From Corallococcus sp. AS-1-6 (lineage in GTDB: Bacteria; Myxococcota; Myxococcia; Myxococcales; Myxococcaceae): a DNA stretch of 41,332 nt. The position numbers were made by a program, and so were the translations under genes. This document shows positions 1 to 8,940 of this stretch, piece by piece. The notes beneath the pieces are model-generated. The model was not told where the DNA came from. It saw nothing but the letters and a program-made list of their open reading frames with translations, and did not search any database. Location of the stretch: contig NZ_JAIQDE010000047.1 in assembly GCF_020037015.1 (NCBI RefSeq), forward strand, positions 1 through 41,332, in the 5' to 3' direction. Position 1 is the stretch's first letter. Each line of letters starts with the position of its first letter.

Positions 1-3000
1 GCGGCGGACCTCTTCAGCGAGAAGACAGTGCGGAGGATGGTGGAGCACCACCAGCGGGTGCTGGAGGCGCTGGTGGAAGGGCAGCCCGAAGTGAGGCTGC
101 TGACGGAGGAGGAGGAGGGGCTCTACGAGAAGCTCAATGACACGTCGTTGCCGCTGGAGGAGACGTGGAGCTTGGTGGAGACGTTCGAGCACCAGGTGCG
201 AGCGACACCGGACGCGGTGGCATGCATCGGCGTGGACGCGGGTGGCGGGCACCGGCAACTGACGTACCGGCAACTGAATGCGCGAGCGAACCAGGTGGCC
301 CGGCGGCTGCGAGCGCTGGGAGTGGGCGCGGAGACGCGCGTTGCGGTCCTGAGTGAGCGCTCGCCGGAGTTGTTGGTAGCGATGCTGGCCATCTTCAAGG
401 CAGGCGGCTGCTACGTGCCGGTGGACCCCGCGTACCCCCGCAACTACATCGAGCAGATCCTGACGGATGCGACGCCGCAGGTGGTGCTGGGCCGCAGGGG
501 CCACGCGGAAGGCACCCGCGTGGACGTGTGGCTGGACGAGCCGTTGGAGGAGGCCGACGGGGAGGAGGCCGCGCGGCCCGCGAGCCGTCAGTTGGCGTGC
601 CTGATGTACACGTCGGGCTCCACGGGCAAGCCGAAGGGAGTGATGGTGCCGTTCAGTCAGTTGCACAACTGGCTGGAGGCGGGCCAGCGGCGCTCCGCCT
701 ACGAGCCGGGCGAAGTGGTGCTGCAGAAGACGGCCATCGCGTTCGCGGTGTCGGTGAAGGAGTTGCTGGGCGGGCTGCTGGCCGGAGTGGCGCAGGTGAT
801 GGTGCCCGAGGCGCTGGTGAAGGACAGCGCGGCGCTGGCGGGGCTGATTGAGCGCTGGCGGGTGACGCGAATCCACCTGGTGCCGTCACACCTGAGCGCG
901 CTGATGGAGGCCGCAGGCGAAAACGCACTGACGACACTGAAGCACGTCATCACCGCGGGCGAGGCCCTGCCTCAAGGCGTGCGGGAAGAGGCGAAGCGGA
1001 GGCTGCCGGGCGCCCAGCTCTGGAACAACTACGGGTGCACGGAGCTGAACGACGTGACGTACCACCCAGCGAGCCAGGAGGGTGGAGACAGCGTCTTCGT
1101 GCCCATCGGCCGTCCCATCGCGAACACGCGGGTGTACGTGCTGGACGAGCAGTTGCGGCAAGTCCCCGTAGGAGTGATGGGCGAGCTGCACGTGGACAGC
1201 GTGGGACTGGCCCGAGGGTACTGGGGCCAGCCAGCGCTGACGGCGGAGCGCTTCATCCCGAACGCGTTCGGAGAGCCCGGCAGCCGCCTCTACCGCACGG
1301 GAGACATGGTGCGGGTGCTGGCGGACGGCTCACTGGAGTACCTGGGGCGGCGCGACTACGAGTTGAAGGTGCGAGGGCACCGGGTGGACGTGCGCCAGGT
1401 GGAGAAGGCGGCCAGCGCGCACCCGGCGATTCGGCAGGTGGTGGTGGCGGGGTGGCCGTTGGGCGCGAGCAACGCGCAACTGACGGCCTACCTGGTGGCG
1501 CGGCCGGGCATGGCGGTGGAGCCGAAGCAGGTGCGCGAGTACCTGACGGAGCTGCTGCCAACGTACATGGTGCCGACGCTGTACACGGTGCTGGAGGCGC
1601 TGCCACGGCTGCCCAACGGGAAGCTGGACCGGCTGTCCCTGCCCGCACCGGACCTGACGAGCAGCCGCGAGGAGCACGTCGCGCCACGCAGCGCGCTCGA
1701 GCAGAAGCTGGCGGCACTCTTCAGCGATGTCCTCGGCCTCGAGCACGTCGGCATCCACGACAACTTCTTCAACCTCGGCGGGCACTCCCTGCTGGCGTCG
1801 CAACTGATCTCGCGCATCCGGGCGGCATTCCGCGTGGAAGTAGCGATGGCCGCCGTCTTCGAGTCTCCCATGGTGGAGCCGCTCGCCCGCCACATCGAGG
1901 AGAAGCTCAAGGACACATCCCGGGTCCAGCTCTCCAACGTCGTGCCGGTCGAGCGGACGCAGGCGATTCCGCTCTCCTTCCTGCAGGAGCGGCTGTGGTT
2001 CGTGCACGAGCACATGAAGGAGCAGCGAACCAGCTACAACGGGACGATCGGCCTCCGGCTCCAAGGGCCGCTGTCAATCCCCGCGCTCAGGGCCGCCTTC
2101 CGTGATCTGGTCGCCCGTCACGAAAGCCTGCGCACCGTCTTCCGGGTTCCCAGGGGCCACACCACGCCGGTGCAGGTGATCCTGGATTCGGTGGCGCTGG
2201 ACATCCCGGTCCGTGACGCGACCACGGCCGACATCATCCCCGGCATGGATGAGCTGGCGGGGCATATCTACGACCTGGAGAACGGTCCGCTGTTCAAGGT
2301 CCGCATGCTGCGGCTGGCCGAGGACTCCCACGTCCTCCTGATGGGCATGCATCACATCGTCTACGACGCCTGGTCGCAGTTCAATGTGATGAGCCGCGAC
2401 ATCAACCTGCTCTACGCGGCGCACGTGACGGGAACCGAGGCACGGCTGCCCCCGCTGCCCATCCAGTACGCCGACTTCGCGGTGTGGCAGCGGCAGCAGG
2501 ACTTCAGTCGCCACCTGGCCTACTGGAAGTCCACGCTGGATGACTACAAGGATGACCTCGAGCTGCCGTACGACTATCCGCGGCCGCCTGACCGGACGTG
2601 GCACGCGACCCGGTTCACCTTCCGGTATCCGGATGCCCTGGCGCGCGCGTTCGCCCGGTTCAATCAGGCGCATCAGTCGACGCTGTTCATGGGGTTGATG
2701 ACCAGCTTCGCCATCGTGCTCCGGCAGTACACCGGCAGGAACGACATCTGCATCGGAACGACCACGGCGGGGCGCACCCACCTGGAGCTGGAGAACCTCG
2801 TCGGCTTCTTCATCAACATCCTGCCTTTGCGCATCAACCTGGCGGGTGACCCAGACATTGGCGAGCTGATGCTGCGAGCAAAGCAGAGCGTCCTGGGCGC
2901 CTTCGAGCACCAGGCACTGCCCTTCGAACTCCTGCTCAGCGCCCTCAACAAGAAGCGCGACAGCAGCCACATCCCGCTGGTCCCCGTCATGTTGCGCCAC

Positions 3001-3240
3001 CAGAACTTCCCGACGGCGATGACAGGCAAGTGGGCCGAGGGGGTGGACATGGAGGTCATCGAGCGCGACGAACGCACGACGCCCAATGAGCTGGACCTCC
3101 AGTTCTTCGGTGACGACACCTACCTGCACGCCGTCGTCGAGTTCCCCGCGCAGCTCTTCTCCGAGGTGACCGTCCGGCGCCTGATGCAGCGGCACCAGAA
3201 GGTCATCGAGTTCATGTGCGCGACGCTGGGGGAACAATGA
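1..3240 (+). CDS. Non-ribosomal peptide synthetase, C-terminal part (C end - A - PCP - C), 5' partial
   Basis: The reading frame is open from base 1, and the first codons read as the end of a condensation domain, so the true start lies outside the window. The domains run: end of a C domain (to about base 110); adenylation domain (about 170-1660) with core motifs YTSGSTGKPKGV, YRTGD and LPNGKLDR; carrier domain (about 1690-1910) with NLGGHSLL, whose serine codon at 1786 would carry phosphopantetheine; and a full condensation domain (about 1960-3220) with HHIVYDAW (HHxxxD intact, the usual following Gly replaced by Ala). No thioesterase, reductase or epimerase follows. The A domain departs from consensus: FDxS is FAVS (codon 745 is Ala) and YGPTE is YGCTE. 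Aligning by eye to GrsA gives pocket residues A-V-K-H-I-A-N-D-V-K. The stop overlaps the next start as ATGA, so translation is probably coupled. The substrate is not assigned. Confidence 0.95.
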   Translation, partial: AADLFSEKTVRRMVEHHQRVLEALVEGQPEVRLLTEEEEGLYEKLNDTSLPLEETWSLVETFEHQVRATPDAVACIGVDAGGGHRQLTYRQLNARANQVARRLRALGVGAETRVAVLSERSPELLVAMLAIFKAGGCYVPVDPAYPRNYIEQILTDATPQVVLGRRGHAEGTRVDVWLDEPLEEADGEEAARPASRQLACLMYTSGSTGKPKGVMVPFSQLHNWLEAGQRRSAYEPGEVVLQKTAIAFAVSVKELLGGLLAGVAQVMVPEALVKDSAALAGLIERWRVTRIHLVPSHLSALMEAAGENALTTLKHVITAGEALPQGVREEAKRRLPGAQLWNNYGCTELNDVTYHPASQEGGDSVFVPIGRPIANTRVYVLDEQLRQVPVGVMGELHVDSVGLARGYWGQPALTAERFIPNAFGEPGSRLYRTGDMVRVLADGSLEYLGRRDYELKVRGHRVDVRQVEKAASAHPAIRQVVVAGWPLGASNAQLTAYLVARPGMAVEPKQVREYLTELLPTYMVPTLYTVLEALPRLPNGKLDRLSLPAPDLTSSREEHVAPRSALEQKLAALFSDVLGLEHVGIHDNFFNLGGHSLLASQLISRIRAAFRVEVAMAAVFESPMVEPLARHIEEKLKDTSRVQLSNVVPVERTQAIPLSFLQERLWFVHEHMKEQRTSYNGTIGLRLQGPLSIPALRAAFRDLVARHESLRTVFRVPRGHTTPVQVILDSVALDIPVRDATTADIIPGMDELAGHIYDLENGPLFKVRMLRLAEDSHVLLMGMHHIVYDAWSQFNVMSRDINLLYAAHVTGTEARLPPLPIQYADFAVWQRQQDFSRHLAYWKSTLDDYKDDLELPYDYPRPPDRTWHATRFTFRYPDALARAFARFNQAHQSTLFMGLMTSFAIVLRQYTGRNDICIGTTTAGRTHLELENLVGFFINILPLRINLAGDPDIGELMLRAKQSVLGAFEHQALPFELLLSALNKKRDSSHIPLVPVMLRHQNFPTAMTGKWAEGVDMEVIERDERTTPNELDLQFFGDDTYLHAVVEFPAQLFSEVTVRRLMQRHQKVIEFMCATLGEQ

Positions 3241-6236
3241 ACGCGCTCGCCAGGCAATCCTCCGGCACCCACGATGACGCGGCGGACGCGGACGTCGACC
3301 TCCGCGTCGGCGCGCCGGAAGCGCCTCCCAGCCCGAGCGTCGAAGCGCTGGCGCGGCGGCTGCGGCTCGCTGCGGAGAAGCACCCGGATGTCGTGAGGAT
3401 GATCCGCCAGACGGGCTCGCGGTTCGCCATCCCGCTGACGTGCCCGCGCGGTGCCCGGTCGGCGCGCTTCGGCCTCTGGCTCGGGGAGCTGGACCGCCAG
3501 GGAAAGCTCCACACCCTGGTCGCCTCGTACCTGTCGGCCGTGCATCACGTTCGAGTCAGTGTTCAAGAGCCCTGCGCGGAGGCGCTGGAGGTCGTGGTCT
3601 CTGCCGCGACAACACCCTCCGGGCTCGACCGGTTCCTGAACGGCCTGGACGCCGTCCTGGAGATCCTGGCCCACGGGCGCAGCGACCTCCTCTTGCGGCA
3701 CCTCACGGGCCGGCCGCCGCCTGACGAGATCCCCTTCGTGGAGGACTGCGAGGAGCGCGAGGCCCCGCAGGTCGAGGCCGATACCGTGATCTCCGTCCTG
3801 TTCCAACCGGCCGACCTCCCGAGCCTGGCGAGGCTGGACGCGAGCCTCCTCGCATATGACGACGCCGACGCCGAAGCGGTAGGCCACGTCTTGGGGACGC
3901 TCCTCCAGCCGTTCCTCCTCGAGTCCGCGGGGATGACCGTGGGGCGAACCGCGGTGAGGATCGACCACCTCTGCGTGCCCGGCTTGTGGGTCTCCGACAG
4001 CAACGCCATGGAGGCGGCCGCCGTCCACCTGGCGAAGAAGCCCGGCCGGCACGTCATTGCGTTGTGCCAGCACACCGCCCGCCGCCTGGGGAAGGGGAAC
4101 ACGCCATCGCTCTCAAGCGGCCCGCTCTGCGATGGCACGTCGACGGTGAGCCTGCTGGTGCAACGGGTGCTGGACGCGCTCATCGAGAGCGGGGGGCTGA
4201 AGGACCAGCGCCTTACGCTCGAACTGGTTGGCGCCGACCCACGAACCGAGGCCGCGTTCCGGGCCCGGGCTTCGTGGCAGGGGGAAGGCCCCGCCGCATC
4301 GCCCGTCCACGTCGTCATCCTGTTTCCACAGGCACGTGCAAGCGCGCTCGAGCTTCGGCCGGACAGCGTCGTCATCGATCTCTTTGGCACCTGGAACCTG
4401 AGACCGCGCCCCGAGGTCCTCGCGAAGAACATCGTCTACGTGCGAGGGGCCTCGGTCCGCCTCGGGGGCGCGGCCGTCGTCTCGACCCCTTCCTTCGCGC
4501 CAGGGCGGATGGAGCCGGCGCTCCTCGAAGCGCTCCTCCGTGAACTCGAAGCGGAAGAGGGGGGCGTCCACGAGCCGCGCATCGAGATCGAGGGGGTGCG
4601 CGGATTCTGGGGCGAGCTCCGCCGTGCGGAGTGGGACGCCTTCCACGCGCGCCGCCGGGGCGAGCTGGCGCGGTTCCAGCCTTCGGACCAGGTGACCGCC
4701 GCCAACCCGGCGCTCGCCGACGTGGAGGCCAGGGCAACGAACCTCTGCGAGTTCATCTTCCGGGACGCACACCTTCGCTCCGGTTCGCAGCTCATCGAGC
4801 CGCGGAGCGGTCGGTCGGTGACCTACGCCGGGTTGCGGCGACTGGCGGCGGCCTATGCGCGACGGTTCAAGGCCTTGGGGCTCCGGCAGGGAGAGGTCGT
4901 GGCGCTCGCGGCGCCGGACGGGATTCCGACCGTCGCGGTGATGCTGGGGTGCTTCCTGGGAGGGTGGATCTTCGCGCCGCTCAACCACACCGCTTCGGCC
5001 GCGAACTTCGAGGCGATGTTGAGCGCGGCCAGCCCCCGGTTGGTGCTCCATGTCGCGTCGACCGTCGAGCGACACCTGCCGACCTTGCACACGCTGCGGT
5101 GCGAGGATCTCGCGTCCTTCCTGCCGCCAGACGCGCTGGACGATGGGGAAGGAGCGGTCTCGCCGGTGCCCGTGTCGCCGGAGGCCCCCGCCGTCATGCT
5201 GTTCACCTCGGGGTCCACGGGAGTGCCGAAGGCGGTGCTGCACTCCCACGCCGACTTCATCACCTGCAGTCGTAACTACGCGCCCTACGTCGTCGATCTC
5301 GGGCCGGACGACCGCGTCTACACGCCGTCCCCCACCTTCTTCGCCTATGGCTTGAACAACCTGCTGTTGTCGCTCAACGCAGGGGCCACGCATGTCATCG
5401 CGGCGCCTCGTGACAGTGGGGTGGGCGTCGCGGAGGTGCTCGCGCGGCACGAAGTGACCGTGCTCTTCGCGGTCCCCGCCATCTACAAGCTGCTCCTCTC
5501 CAAGCGCGACGGGAGCGCGCGGTTTCCGAAGCTGAGGGTGTGCATCTCCGCTGGAGAGAAGCTGCCCTGGAAGCTGTACCAGGAGGCGCGGAGCTTCTTC
5601 GGCGTGAACGTGCTGGACGGGATCGGGTGCACCGAAGCCGTCTCGACGTTCATCTCGAACCGGGAGAGCGAGGTCGCGCCCGGGTGCACGGGCGTGGTGG
5701 TCCCGGGGTTCGAGGTCAAGCTGGTGAACCCGCGCGGCGAGCCCTGTCGGGTGGGTGAGGTCGGCGTCCTCTGGGTGCGAGGCGGAGCCCTGACCCGGGG
5801 CTATGTGAACGCCCCCGCCCTGACCGGGGCCCAGTTCGTGGACGGCTGGTTCAACACCCAGGACATGTTCTTCATGGACGCCGAGTACCGGCTCTACAAC
5901 GTGGGCAGGGCCGGTTCGGTCATCAAGATCAACTCCTGCTGGTTCTCACCGGAGATGATGGAGTCTGTCCTTCAGACCCATCCCCGGGTGAAGGAGTGCG
6001 CCGTCTGCGTCGTCCGCGACGACTTCGGACTGCCAAGGCCCAAGGCCTTCATCGTCACCGGTGAGCAGGAGCTCTCCAGGACGGAGCTCGAGCGCTTGTG
6101 GAGCGAGCTGCGCGCCCTGTCGAAGGAGAAGCTCGGCAAGGACCACTACCCGCACCTGTTCGCGACCCTCCAGACGCTTCCCCGGACCTCCAGCGGGAAG
6201 CTGATGCGGTCCGAGCTCGCGAAGCTGAACACCTGA
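3237..6236 (+). CDS. Two-part protein: unrecognised N-terminal half fused to an acyl/aryl-CoA ligase-like (ANL) half
   Basis: The ATG at 3237 overlaps the NRPS stop (ATGA) and is preferred over the in-frame codon at 3216. The product is about 999 residues. Residues from about 497 onward are an ANL adenylating enzyme: MLFTSGSTGVPKAV (P-loop), FFAYGLNN as in benzoate-CoA ligases, GIGCTEA, and a final RTSSGKLMR with the catalytic lysine. The Tyr-Arg-Thr-Gly-Asp motif is worn down to NTQD, and GRxDD to GRAGS. No carrier domain is visible in it. The first half (about 1-495) is not a family I recognise. Around residues 270-400 its order of elements (GKGN, a helix, a strand, then SVVIDLFG and NIVYVRGASV) faintly recalls the NAD(P) domain of fatty acyl-ACP reductases, but there is no GxGxxG, so this is only a hint. 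By position it probably activates an acid building block for the NRPS or works on its product. Confidence 0.8.
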   Translation: MNALARQSSGTHDDAADADVDLRVGAPEAPPSPSVEALARRLRLAAEKHPDVVRMIRQTGSRFAIPLTCPRGARSARFGLWLGELDRQGKLHTLVASYLSAVHHVRVSVQEPCAEALEVVVSAATTPSGLDRFLNGLDAVLEILAHGRSDLLLRHLTGRPPPDEIPFVEDCEEREAPQVEADTVISVLFQPADLPSLARLDASLLAYDDADAEAVGHVLGTLLQPFLLESAGMTVGRTAVRIDHLCVPGLWVSDSNAMEAAAVHLAKKPGRHVIALCQHTARRLGKGNTPSLSSGPLCDGTSTVSLLVQRVLDALIESGGLKDQRLTLELVGADPRTEAAFRARASWQGEGPAASPVHVVILFPQARASALELRPDSVVIDLFGTWNLRPRPEVLAKNIVYVRGASVRLGGAAVVSTPSFAPGRMEPALLEALLRELEAEEGGVHEPRIEIEGVRGFWGELRRAEWDAFHARRRGELARFQPSDQVTAANPALADVEARATNLCEFIFRDAHLRSGSQLIEPRSGRSVTYAGLRRLAAAYARRFKALGLRQGEVVALAAPDGIPTVAVMLGCFLGGWIFAPLNHTASAANFEAMLSAASPRLVLHVASTVERHLPTLHTLRCEDLASFLPPDALDDGEGAVSPVPVSPEAPAVMLFTSGSTGVPKAVLHSHADFITCSRNYAPYVVDLGPDDRVYTPSPTFFAYGLNNLLLSLNAGATHVIAAPRDSGVGVAEVLARHEVTVLFAVPAIYKLLLSKRDGSARFPKLRVCISAGEKLPWKLYQEARSFFGVNVLDGIGCTEAVSTFISNRESEVAPGCTGVVVPGFEVKLVNPRGEPCRVGEVGVLWVRGGALTRGYVNAPALTGAQFVDGWFNTQDMFFMDAEYRLYNVGRAGSVIKINSCWFSPEMMESVLQTHPRVKECAVCVVRDDFGLPRPKAFIVTGEQELSRTELERLWSELRALSKEKLGKDHYPHLFATLQTLPRTSSGKLMRSELAKLNT

Positions 6237-6252
6237 GGGCCCGGAAGACTCT

Positions 6253-7752
6253 ATGAATCCCATCAACGCAACAGCCGGAGCGGGCCCGGGCAGCACCCAG
6301 GTCCCCTACGCGAAACGCTGGCCCGCCCTGTTCGTGCTCCTGGCGGCGTGGTTCATGAACCTGCTGGACGTGAGCATCATGAACGTCGCGCTCCCCAGCC
6401 TCCAGGCGGGGCTACAGGCCAGCGACAGCGCCATCCAGTGGGTGCTGGAGATCTACATCCTGACCTATGCCCTGTGCCTGCTCCCCTTTGGCCGGCTGGG
6501 AGACATCGTGGGCCGCAAGGGGATGTTCGCCACGGGCGTCGGGGTCTTCACCGCCGCGTCGGTCCTCTGTGGAGCCGCCCCGAGCGCCGACGCACTCATC
6601 GCCGCGCGCGGCCTGCAAGGGCTGGGGGCGGCCATGATGTCGCCGCAGGTGATGGCCATCGCGCAGACGATGTTCCCTCCCAAGGACCGGGCGCGAGCGT
6701 TCCCCCTGTTCGGATTGACGGCGGGGCTGGCGGCGATCTCCGGGCCGCTCGCGAGCGGTCTCCTGCTTCACGCGAACTTCTTCGACCTCGGCTGGCGGCT
6801 CATCTTCCTGGTGAACCTGCCCATCGGGCTGCTGACCATCGCGGCGGCCCTGGTGCTCGTGCCCCGGTCGCCGCAGCACGAGGGGCTTCGCAACGACTGG
6901 TTGGGGATTGGCCTCGCGGCGGCCGCGATCCTGTGTCTCATCTTCCCGCTGGTGGAAGGCAGGACCCACGGGTGGCCGCTCTGGTGCTTCCTGGCGATGG
7001 CGGCCTTCGCTCCGCTGCTGGTGGCCTTCGTGGCGTGGCAGCGCTTCCTGGCGAGGCGCGGCGGCTCGGCGCTGTTGCCCGTCTACCTGATGTCCAACCG
7101 GGACTACCTGATTGGCGCTGGAGCCATCCTGGTCTACTGCGCCGCGCTGCAGGGCTTCTTCGTGATCTTCGCCATCTTCTTGCAGGTGGGGCTCCAGTTC
7201 ACGCCGCTGCAGGCGGGCCTGGCGACGGCGCCGTTCCCGGTGGGAGTGCTCGCCGCGACGATCGTCTCCGGGCGGATCGCGAGCCTCAAGGCGAAGATCC
7301 TGGGTGGAGCGCTGTTGCTGGTGGGGGCGTTCGGGGCGCTCCCCCTCATCGTGGAGAACGGGGGCGGCCACGTCGGCTCACAGGGCTTCGCGGTGCCCTT
7401 GTTCCTCGGAGGGCTGGGCGCGGGGATGTGCATTGCGTCCTTGTTCCAGACGGTCATGCGGACCGTGCCGCTGAAGGACGCCGGCTCCGGCTCCGGCGCG
7501 GTGCAGGTCATCCAGCAGGTTGGCGGCGCGCTGGGAGTGGCCCTGGTGTCAGCGATCTTCTTCTCGCAGGTCGGGCCGAGGGAGTCTCTGGGCAGCCACG
7601 TGCAGGACGCCTTCAGGCGGTCGTTCAATCACACCTCGCTCTTCTTCGTCGGCGCGTTCCTGGTGGTGGCCGCCTCCGCGCTGGCCTTGAAGATCGCGGG
7701 ACCGGGGGCGGCGTTCATTCCGGCGCCCGCCCCCCAGGAGCCCCGGCCGTGA
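6253..7752 (+). CDS. MFS transporter, DHA2 (EmrB/QacA) family, probable product exporter
   Basis: This 499-residue inner-membrane protein has about 14 hydrophobic segments, as expected for the 14-helix drug:H+ antiporter DHA2 group. Helix 1 carries LDVSIMNVALPSL, the usual family signature (LDxTIVNVALP). The loop after helix 2 has GRLGDIVGRKG, the MFS motif A, and RGLQGLGAAMMSP follows in helix 4. The gene begins 16 bases after the ligase fusion on the same strand, so it is probably co-transcribed with the NRPS genes. Its likely job is exporting the peptide product and giving self-resistance. The family is clear from sequence; the cargo is inferred from context only. Confidence 0.9.
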   Translation: MNPINATAGAGPGSTQVPYAKRWPALFVLLAAWFMNLLDVSIMNVALPSLQAGLQASDSAIQWVLEIYILTYALCLLPFGRLGDIVGRKGMFATGVGVFTAASVLCGAAPSADALIAARGLQGLGAAMMSPQVMAIAQTMFPPKDRARAFPLFGLTAGLAAISGPLASGLLLHANFFDLGWRLIFLVNLPIGLLTIAAALVLVPRSPQHEGLRNDWLGIGLAAAAILCLIFPLVEGRTHGWPLWCFLAMAAFAPLLVAFVAWQRFLARRGGSALLPVYLMSNRDYLIGAGAILVYCAALQGFFVIFAIFLQVGLQFTPLQAGLATAPFPVGVLAATIVSGRIASLKAKILGGALLLVGAFGALPLIVENGGGHVGSQGFAVPLFLGGLGAGMCIASLFQTVMRTVPLKDAGSGSGAVQVIQQVGGALGVALVSAIFFSQVGPRESLGSHVQDAFRRSFNHTSLFFVGAFLVVAASALALKIAGPGAAFIPAPAPQEPRP

Positions 7753-7809
7753 GTGACGTCGCGACGCGTCCCGGAGCCGCGCTCCGCAAGAACTTCCCAA
7801 GCGAGCCTT

Positions 7810-7838
7810 TGACGGAGCCCCGTCAGGCAAGACGCCTG
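7810..7838 (+). promoter_or_regulatory. Two adjacent short inverted repeats in the DAHP synthase leader
   Basis: TGACGG-AGCC-CCGTCA (7810-7825) is a perfect 6-bp stem with a 4-base loop. It is directly followed, sharing two bases, by CAGGC-AAGAC-GCCTG (7824-7838), a perfect 5-bp stem. The pair lies 14 bases before the DAHP synthase start codon. The two hairpins could be alternatives in a leader RNA or protein-binding half-sites. There is no U-run after them, so they do not look like a terminator. Confidence 0.3.
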
Positions 7839-7852
7839 TAGAGCCCACTGCC

Positions 7853-8926
7853 ATGTCCACTCGCACCGAGAACCTCAACGTGCTGGGATTCGACTGGATG
7901 CCTTCCCCGGAGGAGATCAAGCGGCGCGTTCCGCAGACGGAGCGTGCCGCGGCGGTCGTCTTCGCCGGACGCAAAGGCTTGATGGACATCCTGGACCGCA
8001 AGGACCCGCGCCTCTTCGTCATCGTGGGGCCCTGCTCCATGCACGACCCGGTGGCGGGGCTGGACTACGCGAGGCGGCTGCGGAAGCTCGCGGATGACGT
8101 TCAGGAGACCCTGTTCGTGGTGATGCGCGTGTATTTCGAGAAGCCGCGCACCACCACGGGCTGGAAGGGCTTCATCAACGACCCGCGCCTGGACGACTCC
8201 TTCCACATCGAGGAGGGCATGGAGCGGGGCCGCCACTTCCTGCGAGACGTGGCGGAACTGGGCCTGCCCACCGCCACCGAGGCGCTGGACCCCATCGCGC
8301 CGCAGTACTACGGCGACCTCATCTCCTGGACGGCGATTGGCGCGCGCACCGCCGAATCGCAGACGCACCGCGAGATGGCGTCCGGCCTCTCCACGCCCGT
8401 CGGGTTCAAGAACGGCACGGATGGCTCCCTGGACGCAGCGGTCAACGGCATCGTCTCCGCATCGCACCCGCACAGCTTCCTGGGGCTGAGCGACAATGGT
8501 GCGTGCGCCATCATCCGCACGCGGGGCAACACCTACGGCCACCTGGTGCTGCGAGGCGGGGGAGGGCGGCCCAACTACGACGCGGCGTCGGTGGCGCTCG
8601 CGGAGAAGACGCTCGCCAAGGCGAAGCTGCCGCTCAACGTGGTGGTGGACTGCTCCCACGCGAACTCCTGGAAGAATCCGGAGCTCCAGCCGCTGGTGAT
8701 GCGGGACGTGCTGCAACAGATTCGCGAGGGCAACCGTTCGGTGGTGGGGCTGATGGTGGAGAGCTTCCTCCAGGCCGGCAACCAGCCCATCCCCGCGGAC
8801 CTGATGCAGTTGCGCTACGGCTGCTCGGTCACGGATGCCTGCGTGGACTGGAAGACCACCGAGAAGATGCTGTACGGCGCGCACGAAGCGCTGCTCCACG
8901 TCCTGCCCCGCAGCAAGGTGGCGTGA
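7853..8926 (+). CDS. aroF: 3-deoxy-7-phosphoheptulonate (DAHP) synthase, class I
   Basis: The enzyme condenses phosphoenolpyruvate with erythrose 4-phosphate in the first step of the shikimate pathway to aromatic amino acids. The 357-residue length matches the E. coli AroF/G/H enzymes (about 350). Family motifs are clear: FVIVGPCSMHDP near the N terminus (metal-binding Cys), MRVYFEKPRTTTGWKG, and DCSHANSWKNP near the C terminus. The short N-terminal extension is that of type I-alpha enzymes, which are often feedback inhibited by an aromatic amino acid; which one cannot be told here. The gene sits 100 bases after the exporter. It may be ordinary housekeeping or a cluster-linked copy raising precursor supply. 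The exact symbol among aroF, aroG and aroH is a convention. Confidence 0.95.
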   Translation: MSTRTENLNVLGFDWMPSPEEIKRRVPQTERAAAVVFAGRKGLMDILDRKDPRLFVIVGPCSMHDPVAGLDYARRLRKLADDVQETLFVVMRVYFEKPRTTTGWKGFINDPRLDDSFHIEEGMERGRHFLRDVAELGLPTATEALDPIAPQYYGDLISWTAIGARTAESQTHREMASGLSTPVGFKNGTDGSLDAAVNGIVSASHPHSFLGLSDNGACAIIRTRGNTYGHLVLRGGGGRPNYDAASVALAEKTLAKAKLPLNVVVDCSHANSWKNPELQPLVMRDVLQQIREGNRSVVGLMVESFLQAGNQPIPADLMQLRYGCSVTDACVDWKTTEKMLYGAHEALLHVLPRSKVA

Positions 8927-8940
8927 CGCGCGAGGCGCGG

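Noticed and set aside
28..30. ATG as the start of the NRPS gene
   Set aside because: The upstream codons from base 1 are in frame and read as the end of a condensation domain, so the gene is cut by the window edge.
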